64,000 bases of DNA from CAXXOK01 sp963664595 (lineage in GTDB: Bacteria > Bacillota > Clostridia > Christensenellales > Aristaeellaceae), in assembly GCA_963664595.2 (NCBI GenBank), contig CAXXOK010000006.1:124001-188000 (forward strand), given 5' to 3'. Positions 36,057 to 44,075 of the stretch are shown here, piece by piece; position 1 is the first letter of the stretch; every line of letters starts with the position of its first letter. The position numbers were made by a program, and so were the translations under genes. Under the pieces are notes generated by a model that ran no database searches, had not been told where the DNA came from, and saw only the letters and a list, made by a program, of their open reading frames with translations.

Positions 36057-36914
36057 TCAAAAATACAGCTTGCTTTCCATCCGGTCGATTGCTTCCTTGG
36101 TCGTATGGTGCATCTGTAATTTATTCTCCCAGGTGCCGGATATGTCGTTTGTGTGCAAAACCCCGTCCGGACAGCTGGCAATGCACCGGAAGCAGGCGAT
36201 ACAGCGTGCGGGATTCACGATGCCCTTAACGGCGTCCATGGCTTGCGTCGGGCAGAGGGTTTCGCACCGCATACAAAGGGAGCAACCCTGCGCGTCCCGG
36301 CCTGGGAGCTGTGTGATCAGACCGAACCGGAATTTTTCGGCCATGTCGAACTGCTCGGGTGTATACGCGGGCTTCGGAAAGCCGCCGACGAGGCCTGAAT
36401 CCTCTCCCGTGAATCGTTTCAAGGTTCGAAGCGCATAGTCCTCCACAGCGCTGAAATCCGCTGCGTTCGGCCGTCCCTCGGCGGCCTGCCAGCCGCAGCG
36501 GTTGAAAGTATGCGCCGCTAAAAACTCCGCGGTGGATACAAGGGTAAAGCCGCGGCTGTCCAGCAACTCCTTAATAAAGTAGTGAGCCGGATCCTTGCCA
36601 AATCCGCCGAAGGTGAAAAACACCGAGCATTTCCTGCCTTCGCCATCCAGCGTTTCCAGCCATTGCCTGCATACGCGCGGCGCGCGCATCGAATAAATGG
36701 GAAAGCCGAAGATAAACGCGTCGTACGCCTGCAAAGAATCAGGCGTTTTCCTGCTTTCAAAGGATGTAATATCAAGCTTTGTCACGGTCGCATTGCCGTA
36801 TCCTGCCAGATGGCGTTCAATCGCATCCGCGATTTTCCTTGTATTGCCGGTGGCCGAAAAAAATAGGAGGGCAATTTTAAGGGTATCCGTATTGTTTGTA
36901 TTTCGCGTTGGCAA
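36057..36914 (-). CDS. EFR1-type flavodoxin/ferredoxin fusion protein
   Basis: This 285-residue protein has an N-terminal flavodoxin-like domain (IALLFFSATGNTRKIADAI binds the FMN phosphate; FIFGFPIYSMRAPR). Two 4Fe-4S clusters follow, CSLCMRCETLCP near residue 214 and CIACFRCIASCP near 241. It would shuttle electrons between flavin and iron-sulfur centres in the cytoplasm. The TTG at 36914 is the first possible start, since a TGA precedes it in frame, but no good ribosome site is visible. An overlapping 16-codon frame (start at 36927) could be an upstream leader peptide. Confidence 0.88.
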   Translation of the reverse strand: MPTRNTNNTDTLKIALLFFSATGNTRKIADAIERHLAGYGNATVTKLDITSFESRKTPDSLQAYDAFIFGFPIYSMRAPRVCRQWLETLDGEGRKCSVFFTFGGFGKDPAHYFIKELLDSRGFTLVSTAEFLAAHTFNRCGWQAAEGRPNAADFSAVEDYALRTLKRFTGEDSGLVGGFPKPAYTPEQFDMAEKFRFGLITQLPGRDAQGCSLCMRCETLCPTQAMDAVKGIVNPARCIACFRCIASCPDGVLHTNDISGTWENKLQMHHTTKEAIDRMESKLYF

Positions 36915-36938
36915 TCAAATCACTCATTTCGATATTTG

Positions 36939-37000
36939 TTTTAGCAACTTAAATATAACGCAGTAAAGGATGCCTGTCAATATTATTTAGCAGCTAAAAT
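36939..37000 (-). promoter_or_regulatory. EFR1-MarR promoter flanked by two MarR-type dyads
   Basis: On the minus strand TTGACA (36980-36975), 17 bases, TATATT (36957-36952). One dyad, TTTTAGCAACTTAAAT (36939-36954), overlaps the -10 box and start point. The other, with the perfect palindrome TTTAGCAGCTAAA (36986-36998), lies upstream of -35. The arrangement fits autorepression by the MarR protein. Confidence 0.65.
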
Positions 37001-37029
37001 AAAAATGTATATGGAAGGATATGATTACG

Positions 37030-37593
37030 TCAGTATGCCAGGTGCTCCAGCAAAATCTTAGCGCCAATCAAAATGAGCACAGCACCGCCCAGAAATTCGG
37101 CCTTGGATTTCAGCTTCGTGCCGAATTTACTGCCGATGAAAACGCCCGCAAACGATACTGCAAAGGTTATGCTGCCGATGAGGCTGGCAGCCGGGAGGAT
37201 GGCAATGCGTAAAAAGGAGAAGGTGATCCCGACGGCCAGCGCGTCAATGCTGGTTGCCACAGCCAAAAGCAACAGCTCCCGCAGCCGAAGATCGAAATCG
37301 CAGGTGTCCGGCTCCCGGTTGGCCTTCCACACATCATAGATCATTTTGCCGCCGATAAAGCCCAGCAGCCCAAACGCGATCCAATGATCCACAGCGGTAA
37401 TGTACTGCTCAAACTGGCTGCCAAGCAGCCACCCCAGCAGCGGCATTAACGCCTGAAAACCCCCGAAGAACATGGCGATGAGCAACGCGCTTCGCGGCCT
37501 CAACCGGTCCATGCACATCCCCTTGCCCAGCGATACCGCAAACGCGTCCATCGACAAACCCAGGGCGATTAAAACAAGCTCCGCCCATCCCAC
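37030..37593 (-). CDS. mntP: manganese efflux pump MntP
   Basis: This protein of about 187 residues with six helices exports Mn(II). It carries the two conserved acidic motifs of the family, ALGLSMDAFAVSLGKG near residue 10 and AVATSIDALAVGITF near residue 110. I choose the GTG at 37593 because GAGGTG lies 6 bases upstream; a GTG three codons earlier is possible. The gene is preceded on its strand by a sigma-A promoter, a yybP-ykoY riboswitch and a terminator hairpin. It should therefore be expressed when manganese is high. Confidence 0.95.
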   Translation of the reverse strand: MGWAELVLIALGLSMDAFAVSLGKGMCMDRLRPRSALLIAMFFGGFQALMPLLGWLLGSQFEQYITAVDHWIAFGLLGFIGGKMIYDVWKANREPDTCDFDLRLRELLLLAVATSIDALAVGITFSFLRIAILPAASLIGSITFAVSFAGVFIGSKFGTKLKSKAEFLGGAVLILIGAKILLEHLAY

Positions 37594-37606
37594 GGCTTTC
37601 ACCTCA

Positions 37607-37639
37607 CAAAAAAATCGGGTGCCGTATACGGTACCCGAT
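37607..37639 (-). terminator. riboswitch-controlled terminator before mntP
   Basis: On the minus strand ATCGGGT-CCGTATACGG-ACCCGAT forms a strong stem followed by seven T residues, only a few bases before the mntP start. It is the expression platform of the upstream riboswitch. Confidence 0.88.
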
Positions 37640-37679
37640 CATAACATCATCGTATCTGACTCAGGTACAGCATATGCCG

Positions 37680-37771
37680 TACATGAGTCTTGTTGTTTCG
37701 TGTAAGCCAGACCCGATAACAGGTCAGCATGTTGACTTACACGCGCAAGGCGCCAACTACTCCCTCATGAA
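37680..37771 (-). ncRNA. yybP-ykoY manganese riboswitch
   Basis: Read on the minus strand, the element starts with the P1 arm CATGAG (37769-37764) directly followed by GGAGTAG, the conserved metal-site loop. It continues through GTCAACATG and closes with AAGACTCATG, whose CTCATG pairs with the first arm. These blocks match the Mn(II)-sensing yybP-ykoY class. With the terminator at 37607-37639 it forms a transcriptional on-switch for mntP. Confidence 0.88.
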
Positions 37772-37778
37772 TAAGGTT

Positions 37779-37807
37779 ATTGTATACAATCTGGCAAGAG
37801 CTGTCAA
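37779..37807 (-). promoter_or_regulatory. promoter of the riboswitch-mntP transcript
   Basis: On the minus strand TTGACA (37807-37802), 17 bases, TACAAT (37784-37779). Confidence 0.85.
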
Positions 37808-37858
37808 GGCCTGTTTGTGATGGGCTTCTTGCCGTTGTTTTAATAAATTGACACATTA

Positions 37859-37887
37859 TTGACACGCTTTCGTAACAGTGCTATATT
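37859..37887 (+). promoter_or_regulatory. promoter of the small CPIC membrane protein
   Basis: TTGACA (37859-37864), 17 bases, TATATT (37882-37887): a near-consensus sigma-A promoter reading away from mntP into the small gene at 37951. Confidence 0.85.
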
Positions 37888-37950
37888 GTATTAACCTTAA
37901 GGAAGAAAATTTTCCATTGTTCCGACAATCCGAGGAAGGGAGGCGGCGGT

Positions 37951-38262
37951 ATCCAGTACATAGCATGTAGTCGGAAAGCCCGCGCCGCCGCAACCTTTTT
38001 TGCGATTCTTATTATCACGCTTCTTTTAATAGCCGCCTGTTATTCCGTCATCAATATCGATCACGATTGCATCGGCGAGCATTGCCCGATATGCCGCAAT
38101 ATTCATACGCTTTGGTCGCTTTTAACGTATATCGCTGAAGCTGGATTTATTGCAATATTTTTCCTGCTATTTCATTCCCTGCGGTTAACTGCAAGGCCGC
38201 AGCAAATGATGATTGTTCTTCGCTTGTCTCCGGTGCAGCTATTCGACCGGATGAACGATTGA
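37951..38262 (+). CDS. small membrane protein with HDC-GEHCPIC motif, non-canonical start
   Basis: The frame of about 103 codons has no ATG, GTG or TTG before its last quarter. It nevertheless encodes a coherent protein: a basic N-terminus (SRKARAAATF), a transmembrane helix (FAILIITLLLIAACYSVI), the Cys motif HDCIGEHCPICRNIH, a second helix (AGFIAIFFLLFHSL) and a basic tail. Small Clostridia proteins with HDC-x-GExCPIC are known to me only as uncharacterised. GGGAGG (37938-37943) stands 7 bases before an ATC codon at 37951, the best candidate start. A strong promoter lies upstream. The function may be metal or redox sensing; that is a guess. Confidence 0.6.
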   Translation: MQYIACSRKARAAATFFAILIITLLLIAACYSVINIDHDCIGEHCPICRNIHTLWSLLTYIAEAGFIAIFFLLFHSLRLTARPQQMMIVLRLSPVQLFDRMND

Positions 38263-38472
38263 GATACGCCGGTCGGCATATCGTTTACAAAAACAAAGAG
38301 CATAGGCCACCGGCTATAAAAAACCATGTTTCAGCACGATTTGGTAGCGTATATTTGACAACGTTTACCACGCGTATTCATGGTACATTCGCGCGTATAC
38401 ATTATTGGTGTCGCTAGATATCGAGCCGATAGAATGCTCTTTCTTCTCCATGTGGAGGGAGTTATAACCAAA
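38263..38472. other. intergenic, no feature recognised
   Basis: No promoter with good spacing and no terminator could be found between the small membrane protein and the SH3-domain gene. Confidence 0.35.
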
Positions 38473-39444
38473 ATGAAAAAATTCACGTTGCTTGTGATTT
38501 TTATAGTTGCCGCGGTTTGCTTTTGGGGCATAGCAATCAGCGCTGAAACCGGTCAGGCACAAGTCACAACTGGAAAAGGCTCGCTCAACCTGCGAAGCCA
38601 GCCCGAAAACAACGCGACCATTCTGGATCGCATCCCCAACGGCAGCATGGTCACAGTAATTGCACAGGGCGATGTGTTTTGGGAAATTAAATATGGAAAT
38701 ACGCAAGGGTATGTCATGGGTAAGTACCTGACTCTCGTACTTTCCGCGGATACTGCGGAAGAACCATTAGCGGAAGAAGCTCTCACAGACGATACCGCAG
38801 CCGAAGAAAGCGCTACCCAAACAGGTTCCATCGCACGGGTTACCACGGAGGTAGGTCCGCTGAATTTGCGAAAGCAAGCAAATGGCGATGCAACTATTTT
38901 GGCGCACATTCCAAACCGCAGTCTGGTCACCGTGGTTTCACAGGGCGATGTATTTTGGGAAGTTGAATACGATGAATACCATGGCTATGTCATGTGTAAA
39001 TTTCTAACGATGACCGACTACACAGCCGATGTTCTGGCGTACCGCCTGCTCTATCGCGGCAACACGGGAGACGATGTGGTGGCACTGAAGGAACGCCTGA
39101 TGGATCTTGGGTACTACCTTGCGGGATCGACAATGAACAACAAGTACAACGAAACCTGTGTGGAACGCATAAAGATGTTTCAGCGGCAGAACGACCTGAA
39201 TATGGACGGAATCGCGACCCCAGAGGTGCAGGCAAAACTGTTTGCGGATACCGCCGTCGTCAATGCGGAAGAGCTGCCGAAGGTAACAACCAGTAGCTAT
39301 ATCGTATCATCTTCCAGCTCAACCACCGTGTTTGGCACTGACGAAAATTTCAATTGGGACCAGTGGATGCTGAATAATCCCGGCGTATGCCCCTGCTGCA
39401 TGGGCTCCGGCTGCTCATGCTGTAACTTTACCGGACGAATATAA
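38473..39444 (+). CDS. secreted SH3/peptidoglycan-binding protein with Cys-rich tail
   Basis: This 323-residue protein has a signal peptide or anchor (KFTLLVIFIVAAVCFWGIAISA). Two bacterial SH3 domains follow (about 27-85, GSLNLRSQPENNATILDRIP; about 118-178, GPLNLRKQANGDATILAHIP). A PG-binding-1 domain (GNTGDDVVALKERLMDLGYY, about 195-255) and a Ser/Thr-rich linker come next. The last 17 residues hold six Cys: CPCCMGSGCSCCNFTG. The tail resembles a zinc-binding CxxCxGxGC motif and is unusual on a cell-wall protein. The start is ATG 38473 with GGAGGGAG about 11 bases upstream. It lies 29 bases before the permease gene, probably in one operon. Confidence 0.82.
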   Translation: MKKFTLLVIFIVAAVCFWGIAISAETGQAQVTTGKGSLNLRSQPENNATILDRIPNGSMVTVIAQGDVFWEIKYGNTQGYVMGKYLTLVLSADTAEEPLAEEALTDDTAAEESATQTGSIARVTTEVGPLNLRKQANGDATILAHIPNRSLVTVVSQGDVFWEVEYDEYHGYVMCKFLTMTDYTADVLAYRLLYRGNTGDDVVALKERLMDLGYYLAGSTMNNKYNETCVERIKMFQRQNDLNMDGIATPEVQAKLFADTAVVNAEELPKVTTSSYIVSSSSSTTVFGTDENFNWDQWMLNNPGVCPCCMGSGCSCCNFTGRI

Positions 39445-39473
39445 GAATTGTTTTACCAGAAGGAGACCATAGA

Positions 39474-41108
39474 ATGCAAAATCGCAGAATACCAATCTAT
39501 GTGATTTGCGGCGATAGTGTACAAAACCGATCCGATTTTTACCGTCGATTCTGTTTTGCCCGAAATCCGCTTCACATACAATATGGCGAGTCTGACGCAC
39601 CGGATAATATGGAGAACTGTTTTTATCTTTCTACTCTGCTTTCTCCGGATGCGGCCGGGGAAACGATTGCTCAACACCTGCGGAAAAAGCAATACGACAG
39701 CATTTGGGTGGAATGGAGTACCCAACCCATCGACCTGCTTCTGATGATAACCCGCCACGCGGCGCTCAGCCGCCTTTGCACGCTGAAGCGAATCCTGTAT
39801 TGCGGGGACGCAGACGCCCTGATCACCGCTGTGAACGAGCCTGTTACAACACAGTTGCTGGCACAATGCGATCTGCTGGCCGTTACACAAACCAATGCCC
39901 GCGAGCTGCACAAGCTTCGCCGCCGCGTAGTGCCGCTGCAACCCGGCATCAGGGTCTTCTCTATCGAAGATCCATCCGAAATATCCGCCGCGCTGAAACG
40001 ACGCGACGCACAGCGCGGCCTGCAGCTGGTTCTGCTGGCCTTCGTGGTTGCCGCATTGTTTTTCATATTACACCTGCTTAATTACACCGCAGCCGAAACC
40101 ATGGCAACTTTTCTGGGCACCTATCTGCAGGCGCTGCCGTTTTTAATGTTGGGCATTCTGCTTTCCTCCGCGATACAGGTGTTTGTACCGGCTGATCTGC
40201 TGCAGCGGATTTTCCCCAAAAAGCAGCTGACAGGTATGCTGTTCGGCGTACTCGGCGGGTTCATGCTGCCGATCTGCGACTGCGCGTCCATTCCGGTATT
40301 CCGAAGCCTGGTGCGAAAGGGCGTACCGCTGCCCGCGGCGGTCACCTTCATGATTGCCGCGCCGATTATCAACCCCGTCGTGCTGCTTTCCACCTACTAT
40401 GCCTTCGGCGGCAGCGTACCGATCATGCTGATGCGGATGGGATTTGGCATCGTTTGCTCCGTTATCATCGGCCTTTGCTTTGTACGGGAAAAGAAATCAG
40501 TGTTTCTGGCCGGCGCGAGCGCACCGGTATGTGCTTGCGGTCACACGCACACACATGACCACCAAGGAGAGGCGGATGCGATTTGTGAAACCGCCCATCA
40601 CCATACGCACGAGCATCACGAAAACGAAGAAGCCGCTTGTGCCTGTGCGTGCCATCACACGCTTGAGCACCACACCGCAGGATGGAAAGGAAAGCTGACG
40701 GCGTTGCTTGTGCATTTCCAGGCGGAGTTTTTTGAGGTAGTCCGCTTCCTGTTGATCGGCGTCGGCGTATCCACCGTTTTGCAGCTGGTAATGGGCAGCC
40801 GGATTATGAACCTGCGTATTACGAACCTGGCTGTTTCCATGCTGGTGATGATGGCACTTGCCTTTTTCCTGTCTCTGTGCTCCTCATCGGATGCCGTAGT
40901 GGGTAAGAATATGGGCGCCTCCCTGCCAATGGGCGCGGTGATGAGCTTTATGGTATTCGGTCCGATGATTGATGTGAAAAACATCATCCTTATGTCCGCA
41001 AGCTTTACAAAACGATTTATGATCAAGCTGTTGATTGTAACGTTTCTCGTCAGCTTCCTAACGGTATATCTCGCCTTTTCTCTTGGCTTGCAGGGGTTGA
41101 TACAATGA
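39474..41108 (+). CDS. UPF0718/YcgR-type permease with CobW-like N-terminus and His-rich loop
   Basis: The 544-residue protein has two parts. Residues 1-180 resemble a CobW/G3E GTPase (IPIYVICGDSV in place of the P-loop; AALSRLCTLKRILYCGDADAL; LAQCDLLAVTQTNARELHKL). The GSGKT phosphate loop is missing, so it cannot bind GTP normally. Residues 185-544 form an eight-helix permease with LPICDCASIPVFRSLVRKG and APIINPVVLLSTY. A cytosolic loop near 350-395 is packed with His and Cys (CGHTHTHDH, HHHTHEHHE). It is paired with a TIGR03943 protein, as in B. subtilis YcgR-YcgQ. A role in divalent-metal transport is inferred. Confidence 0.82.
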   Translation: MQNRRIPIYVICGDSVQNRSDFYRRFCFARNPLHIQYGESDAPDNMENCFYLSTLLSPDAAGETIAQHLRKKQYDSIWVEWSTQPIDLLLMITRHAALSRLCTLKRILYCGDADALITAVNEPVTTQLLAQCDLLAVTQTNARELHKLRRRVVPLQPGIRVFSIEDPSEISAALKRRDAQRGLQLVLLAFVVAALFFILHLLNYTAAETMATFLGTYLQALPFLMLGILLSSAIQVFVPADLLQRIFPKKQLTGMLFGVLGGFMLPICDCASIPVFRSLVRKGVPLPAAVTFMIAAPIINPVVLLSTYYAFGGSVPIMLMRMGFGIVCSVIIGLCFVREKKSVFLAGASAPVCACGHTHTHDHQGEADAICETAHHHTHEHHENEEAACACACHHTLEHHTAGWKGKLTALLVHFQAEFFEVVRFLLIGVGVSTVLQLVMGSRIMNLRITNLAVSMLVMMALAFFLSLCSSSDAVVGKNMGASLPMGAVMSFMVFGPMIDVKNIILMSASFTKRFMIKLLIVTFLVSFLTVYLAFSLGLQGLIQ

Positions 41109-41875
41109 AGAAAACAATCAACAGCTCCCGGCTTATACAGGGCCTCATCGAACTGCTGGCGGCGTTCGCGTTTTTATGGCTGGCCGTTACCCGGTGCTAT
41201 CAATATTACGTAACGCCCAGAACAATGCCATATCTCTATTTTGCGGGCGCTCTGTTTCTCGCCATGGGAATTTATAATTTTTACAAGCTCCGCGAGCTGA
41301 CGCATACCCGCCGCTACCGGCATCTGCTTGCGCTGATCATCCCGCTTGCGCTGTTATTCGCGTCCGTCTATGAGCAGGATCTGTTAGGCACGCCGTTATT
41401 CCCAAGCGTCCATGATAGTGATTTCAACGATCCGAAATGCCTTGACGAGGTTTATACCATGCAGACACCCGTTTATGCGGGCAGGGAATTACACGGATAT
41501 GATGCGGAAAATCAAACAATCACCGTCATGGAAGCAGAAACCTACCAGTGGCTGGTAGAGATTTATAGCGATCCGACACCGTTTCTGGGATACACCATCC
41601 GCACGATGGGACAGGTGTTAACGGAATCGGACCGTCTGTCTTACGGCTGCTTCTCTCCCACCCGCAAACTGATGACCTGCTGCGTGGCGGATATGTTTAT
41701 CATAGGGTTTGCCTGCCAATACGACCCTATAGAAACCTTACACGATGGGGATTGGGTATCCGTCACCGGCACGCTTGCCATGGTGGATATGGAGGAATAT
41801 CAGGAGCTGCGTATATTGGTAGATACGGTAGAAAAATGTCAGCCGCCTGATGAACCGTATGTGTACTCTTATTAA
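41105..41875 (+). CDS. TIGR03943-family putative permease subunit
   Basis: This 256-residue protein has two or three N-terminal helices (IELLAAFAFLWLAVTRC; TMPYLYFAGALFLAMGIYNF; LLALIIPLALLFASV). An extracytoplasmic beta-rich domain follows, with GYTIRTMGQVL, RKLMTCCVADMFIIGFAC and LHDGDWVSVTGTL. This layout is that of the TIGR03943/YcgQ family, whose genes sit with UPF0718 permeases. The ATG overlaps the permease stop codon by 4 bases (ATGA), indicating coupled translation. Function as a complex is expected; the transported species is unknown. Confidence 0.88.
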   Translation: MKKTINSSRLIQGLIELLAAFAFLWLAVTRCYQYYVTPRTMPYLYFAGALFLAMGIYNFYKLRELTHTRRYRHLLALIIPLALLFASVYEQDLLGTPLFPSVHDSDFNDPKCLDEVYTMQTPVYAGRELHGYDAENQTITVMEAETYQWLVEIYSDPTPFLGYTIRTMGQVLTESDRLSYGCFSPTRKLMTCCVADMFIIGFACQYDPIETLHDGDWVSVTGTLAMVDMEEYQELRILVDTVEKCQPPDEPYVYSY

Positions 41876-41997
41876 TTCTTCTCAGGTCAGACCAGAGAAA
41901 GTAAAAGAAACCGCTTCACAGAAATCAAATCTGCATAACCCGTAATCTCTGGCTGGAAACAGCATACTTGCACTGCCGTATTTTTCGCATTCGGCGC

Positions 41998-42026
41998 TTG
42001 ACGCCGAATCGATCGGGTGGTACGAT
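41998..42026 (+). promoter_or_regulatory. promoter of the membrane methyltransferase unit
   Basis: TTGACG (41998-42003), 17 bases, TACGAT (42021-42026). Operator 5 begins two bases after the -10 box. Confidence 0.7.
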
Positions 42027-42028
42027 AG

Positions 42029-42044
42029 GTTAGATTTATCTAAC
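42029..42044. promoter_or_regulatory. operator 5, GTTAG-N6-CTAAC
   Basis: Perfect arms, spacer ATTTAT, covering the predicted transcript start of the methyltransferase-SRPBCC unit. Confidence 0.9.
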
Positions 42045-42068
42045 TCGCGGGAAAGGAATACCAATACA

Positions 42069-42860
42069 GTGAAACCTGACTATAAAAACTGGGTGCCAAA
42101 GGGAATGATTACCGGGTTTGGTGCCGGTTCAGCGTTTCTGCTTATCGGAACGCTCACTGTTTCATTCACATCCCTGATCGGAAGCAGTACGCTCCGGTGG
42201 ATATTCACCGCCATCCTCAGTGTGGCCTTCCTCATTTGCGCAGGGACTGCCCTATGGTGCATCGATGCGTACCGCGCTTTTTCCTACAACGGCAAGCGGC
42301 AGCTTTCCCGGCAGATCATCGAAGGCGTAGCGGATTATGTATCGGCGCCGCAGGGCGGAAGAATTCTGGATGTCGGCTGCGGAAGCGGCGCGCTGACCAT
42401 CGCCTGTGCTAAAAGGAGCCCGGGCTGCGAGGTGGTTGGCCTTGACCGATGGGGCAAGGAATACGCGGCTTACAATCTTCAGCTCTGCGAGAACAACGCA
42501 AAAGCCGAAGGCGTAAAAAACGTGCGCTTTGTAGCCGGGAACGCGATCAAGCTCCCGTTCCCCGACGAGAGCTTTGACGCTGTTACCAGTAACTACGTGT
42601 ACCATAATATTCCCGGTATAAACAAGCAGGAATTACTTTTGGAAACGCTCCGCGTACTGAAAAAAGGCGGCGTGTTCGCAATTCACGATATCATGTCCCC
42701 GCGAAGATACGGAAACATAAGCGCGTTTGCGGAAAGGTTACAAAAACAGGGTTACCAAAAGGTTAATCTGATCGATACGGCAACCGGCAAATTCATGACC
42801 GCGAAAGAAGCCAAACGGCTGAAGCTTACAGGCTCAACGATTTTATACGGTATCAAATAA
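42069..42860 (+). CDS. membrane-anchored class I SAM-dependent methyltransferase
   Basis: This 263-residue protein has two N-terminal helices (about 13-36 and 42-66) and a cytosolic methyltransferase domain. The domain has motif I ILDVGCGSGALTIACAKR near residue 98, motif II CEVVGLDRWG and FDAVTSNYVYHNIPG near residue 173. The membrane anchor is unusual among small methyltransferases and suggests action on a lipid-soluble or newly imported substrate. The GTG start at 42069 is preceded by a GAAAGG site. It is expressed behind operator 5 together with the SRPBCC gene. Confidence 0.85.
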   Translation: MKPDYKNWVPKGMITGFGAGSAFLLIGTLTVSFTSLIGSSTLRWIFTAILSVAFLICAGTALWCIDAYRAFSYNGKRQLSRQIIEGVADYVSAPQGGRILDVGCGSGALTIACAKRSPGCEVVGLDRWGKEYAAYNLQLCENNAKAEGVKNVRFVAGNAIKLPFPDESFDAVTSNYVYHNIPGINKQELLLETLRVLKKGGVFAIHDIMSPRRYGNISAFAERLQKQGYQKVNLIDTATGKFMTAKEAKRLKLTGSTILYGIK

Positions 42861-42907
42861 ACGCCGCGTGCAGCCTTGGAGAGTACAATCAGAATCGGAG
42901 GATTGAA

Positions 42908-43396
42908 ATGATTACCGTAAGCGACTCCATCGATATTTCGGCCTCGCTCGACAAACTATACGAATGGCTCCGCACGCTTGACGAAAACTTCGTAAAATGG
43001 AGCCCCTATCACGAGTATTTCATAAAGCTGTCCGGCGGTCTCGACGTCGGCGATACGATCCAGTTCAAGGAAGTCGTCATGGGCGTTCCGTATGATATCA
43101 AGGGGATCATTCAAACGCACACGAAGGGCGCGAACGAATTTCGGATCATGTTTGAAACGATGTCCGGTCTTGCGCACATCCATTTCATCGGCGAAAAAAC
43201 AGCGGACAGCTGCCGCTTTACGCATATCGAAGAATTTGGAAAGCCGGACACCTTTTTCGGAAAAATATTCAACTGGCTCCTGTTTGACGTTATCGCCAAA
43301 AAAAGAGCCGATTGGCAGCTTATTCAAAACGACATGGAGGAGGATAACCGGTATTTGAAACAAATTCTCGAAACCGGCGTATACCCTCGCGGATAA
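42908..43396 (+). CDS. SRPBCC-family ligand-binding protein
   Basis: This 162-residue cytosolic protein has the START/Bet v1-like fold. Its N-terminal strand is ITVSDSIDISASLDKLYEWL, followed by FVKWSPYHEYFIKLSGG, central strands and the long C-terminal helix ADWQLIQNDMEEDNRYLKQI. SRPBCC proteins bind hydrophobic small molecules and some act as cyclases. The gene lies 47 bases after the methyltransferase under the same operator, with GGAGG before the ATG. A hydrophobic metallophore, heme breakdown product or polyketide-like ligand is conceivable; none is shown. Confidence 0.8.
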   Translation: MITVSDSIDISASLDKLYEWLRTLDENFVKWSPYHEYFIKLSGGLDVGDTIQFKEVVMGVPYDIKGIIQTHTKGANEFRIMFETMSGLAHIHFIGEKTADSCRFTHIEEFGKPDTFFGKIFNWLLFDVIAKKRADWQLIQNDMEEDNRYLKQILETGVYPRG

Positions 43397-43415
43397 CCAT
43401 TCTGGCCCTGGTCGT

Positions 43416-44075
43416 TTATCCGGTTTCTTTTTCACATATGAAATACGCGATGGACCCAATCGAATGCAGCTCGCATTTGCCATACAGCGCCCGAAGTTTT
43501 TGGGATAGCTCCGCCTTCGTCATGAACGGCGGCGTAAAATACCCCTTCGGCACATAGAAGCGCCGGATGCAAAAATCCGTGCGCTTTGTTTCTCCCGCAA
43601 TGTAAAAGCAGCCGATGAAGCTGCCGCCCTTTTTCAGCACGCGCTTGATTTCCCGAAACGCGGCGTCCTTGTCCGGGAACGCATGAAAGCCGTTCATGGA
43701 CAGCACGATATCGAACGATTCGTCGGCAAACGGCAGGTTCCCTACGTCTCCCTGCAGGAATTGCACGTTTTCAATTCCCGCCGTACGGAAACGGGCGCGG
43801 GCGAGGGCCATCATATCGGCGGAATAGTCCAGGCAGGTGATCTGCGCATCTTTCATCCGCGCGTACTTCGGGCAGGTGAGAACGCCGGTGCCCACGGGCA
43901 CATCGAGTATTTTCCCACCGAAGGCATCCGGCAGCCAGTGAAGCAGCTCGGTGGTGTAGGCGGTATCCTGAAAGCCCCAAACGATTTTGCAGTAAAGCTT
44001 CGCCCAGGTCATCTGCGCGTCGTAAATTTTGGAAGCCTGCCGGTAAGAATCCTGAATTTTAGTTTTCTGCTGCAT
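43416..44075 (-). CDS. class I SAM-dependent methyltransferase (UbiE-like)
   Basis: This 219-residue protein has motif I ILDVPVGTGVLTCPKYA near residue 55, motif II QITCLDYSADMMALARAR, LPFADESFDIVLSMNGFHAF near 112 and the post-motif IKRVLKKGGSFIGCFY. It is the second gene of a two-gene minus-strand unit with another methyltransferase and overlaps it by 17 bases. It converges on the SRPBCC gene. The acceptor substrate is unknown. Confidence 0.88.
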   Translation of the reverse strand: MQQKTKIQDSYRQASKIYDAQMTWAKLYCKIVWGFQDTAYTTELLHWLPDAFGGKILDVPVGTGVLTCPKYARMKDAQITCLDYSADMMALARARFRTAGIENVQFLQGDVGNLPFADESFDIVLSMNGFHAFPDKDAAFREIKRVLKKGGSFIGCFYIAGETKRTDFCIRRFYVPKGYFTPPFMTKAELSQKLRALYGKCELHSIGSIAYFICEKETG

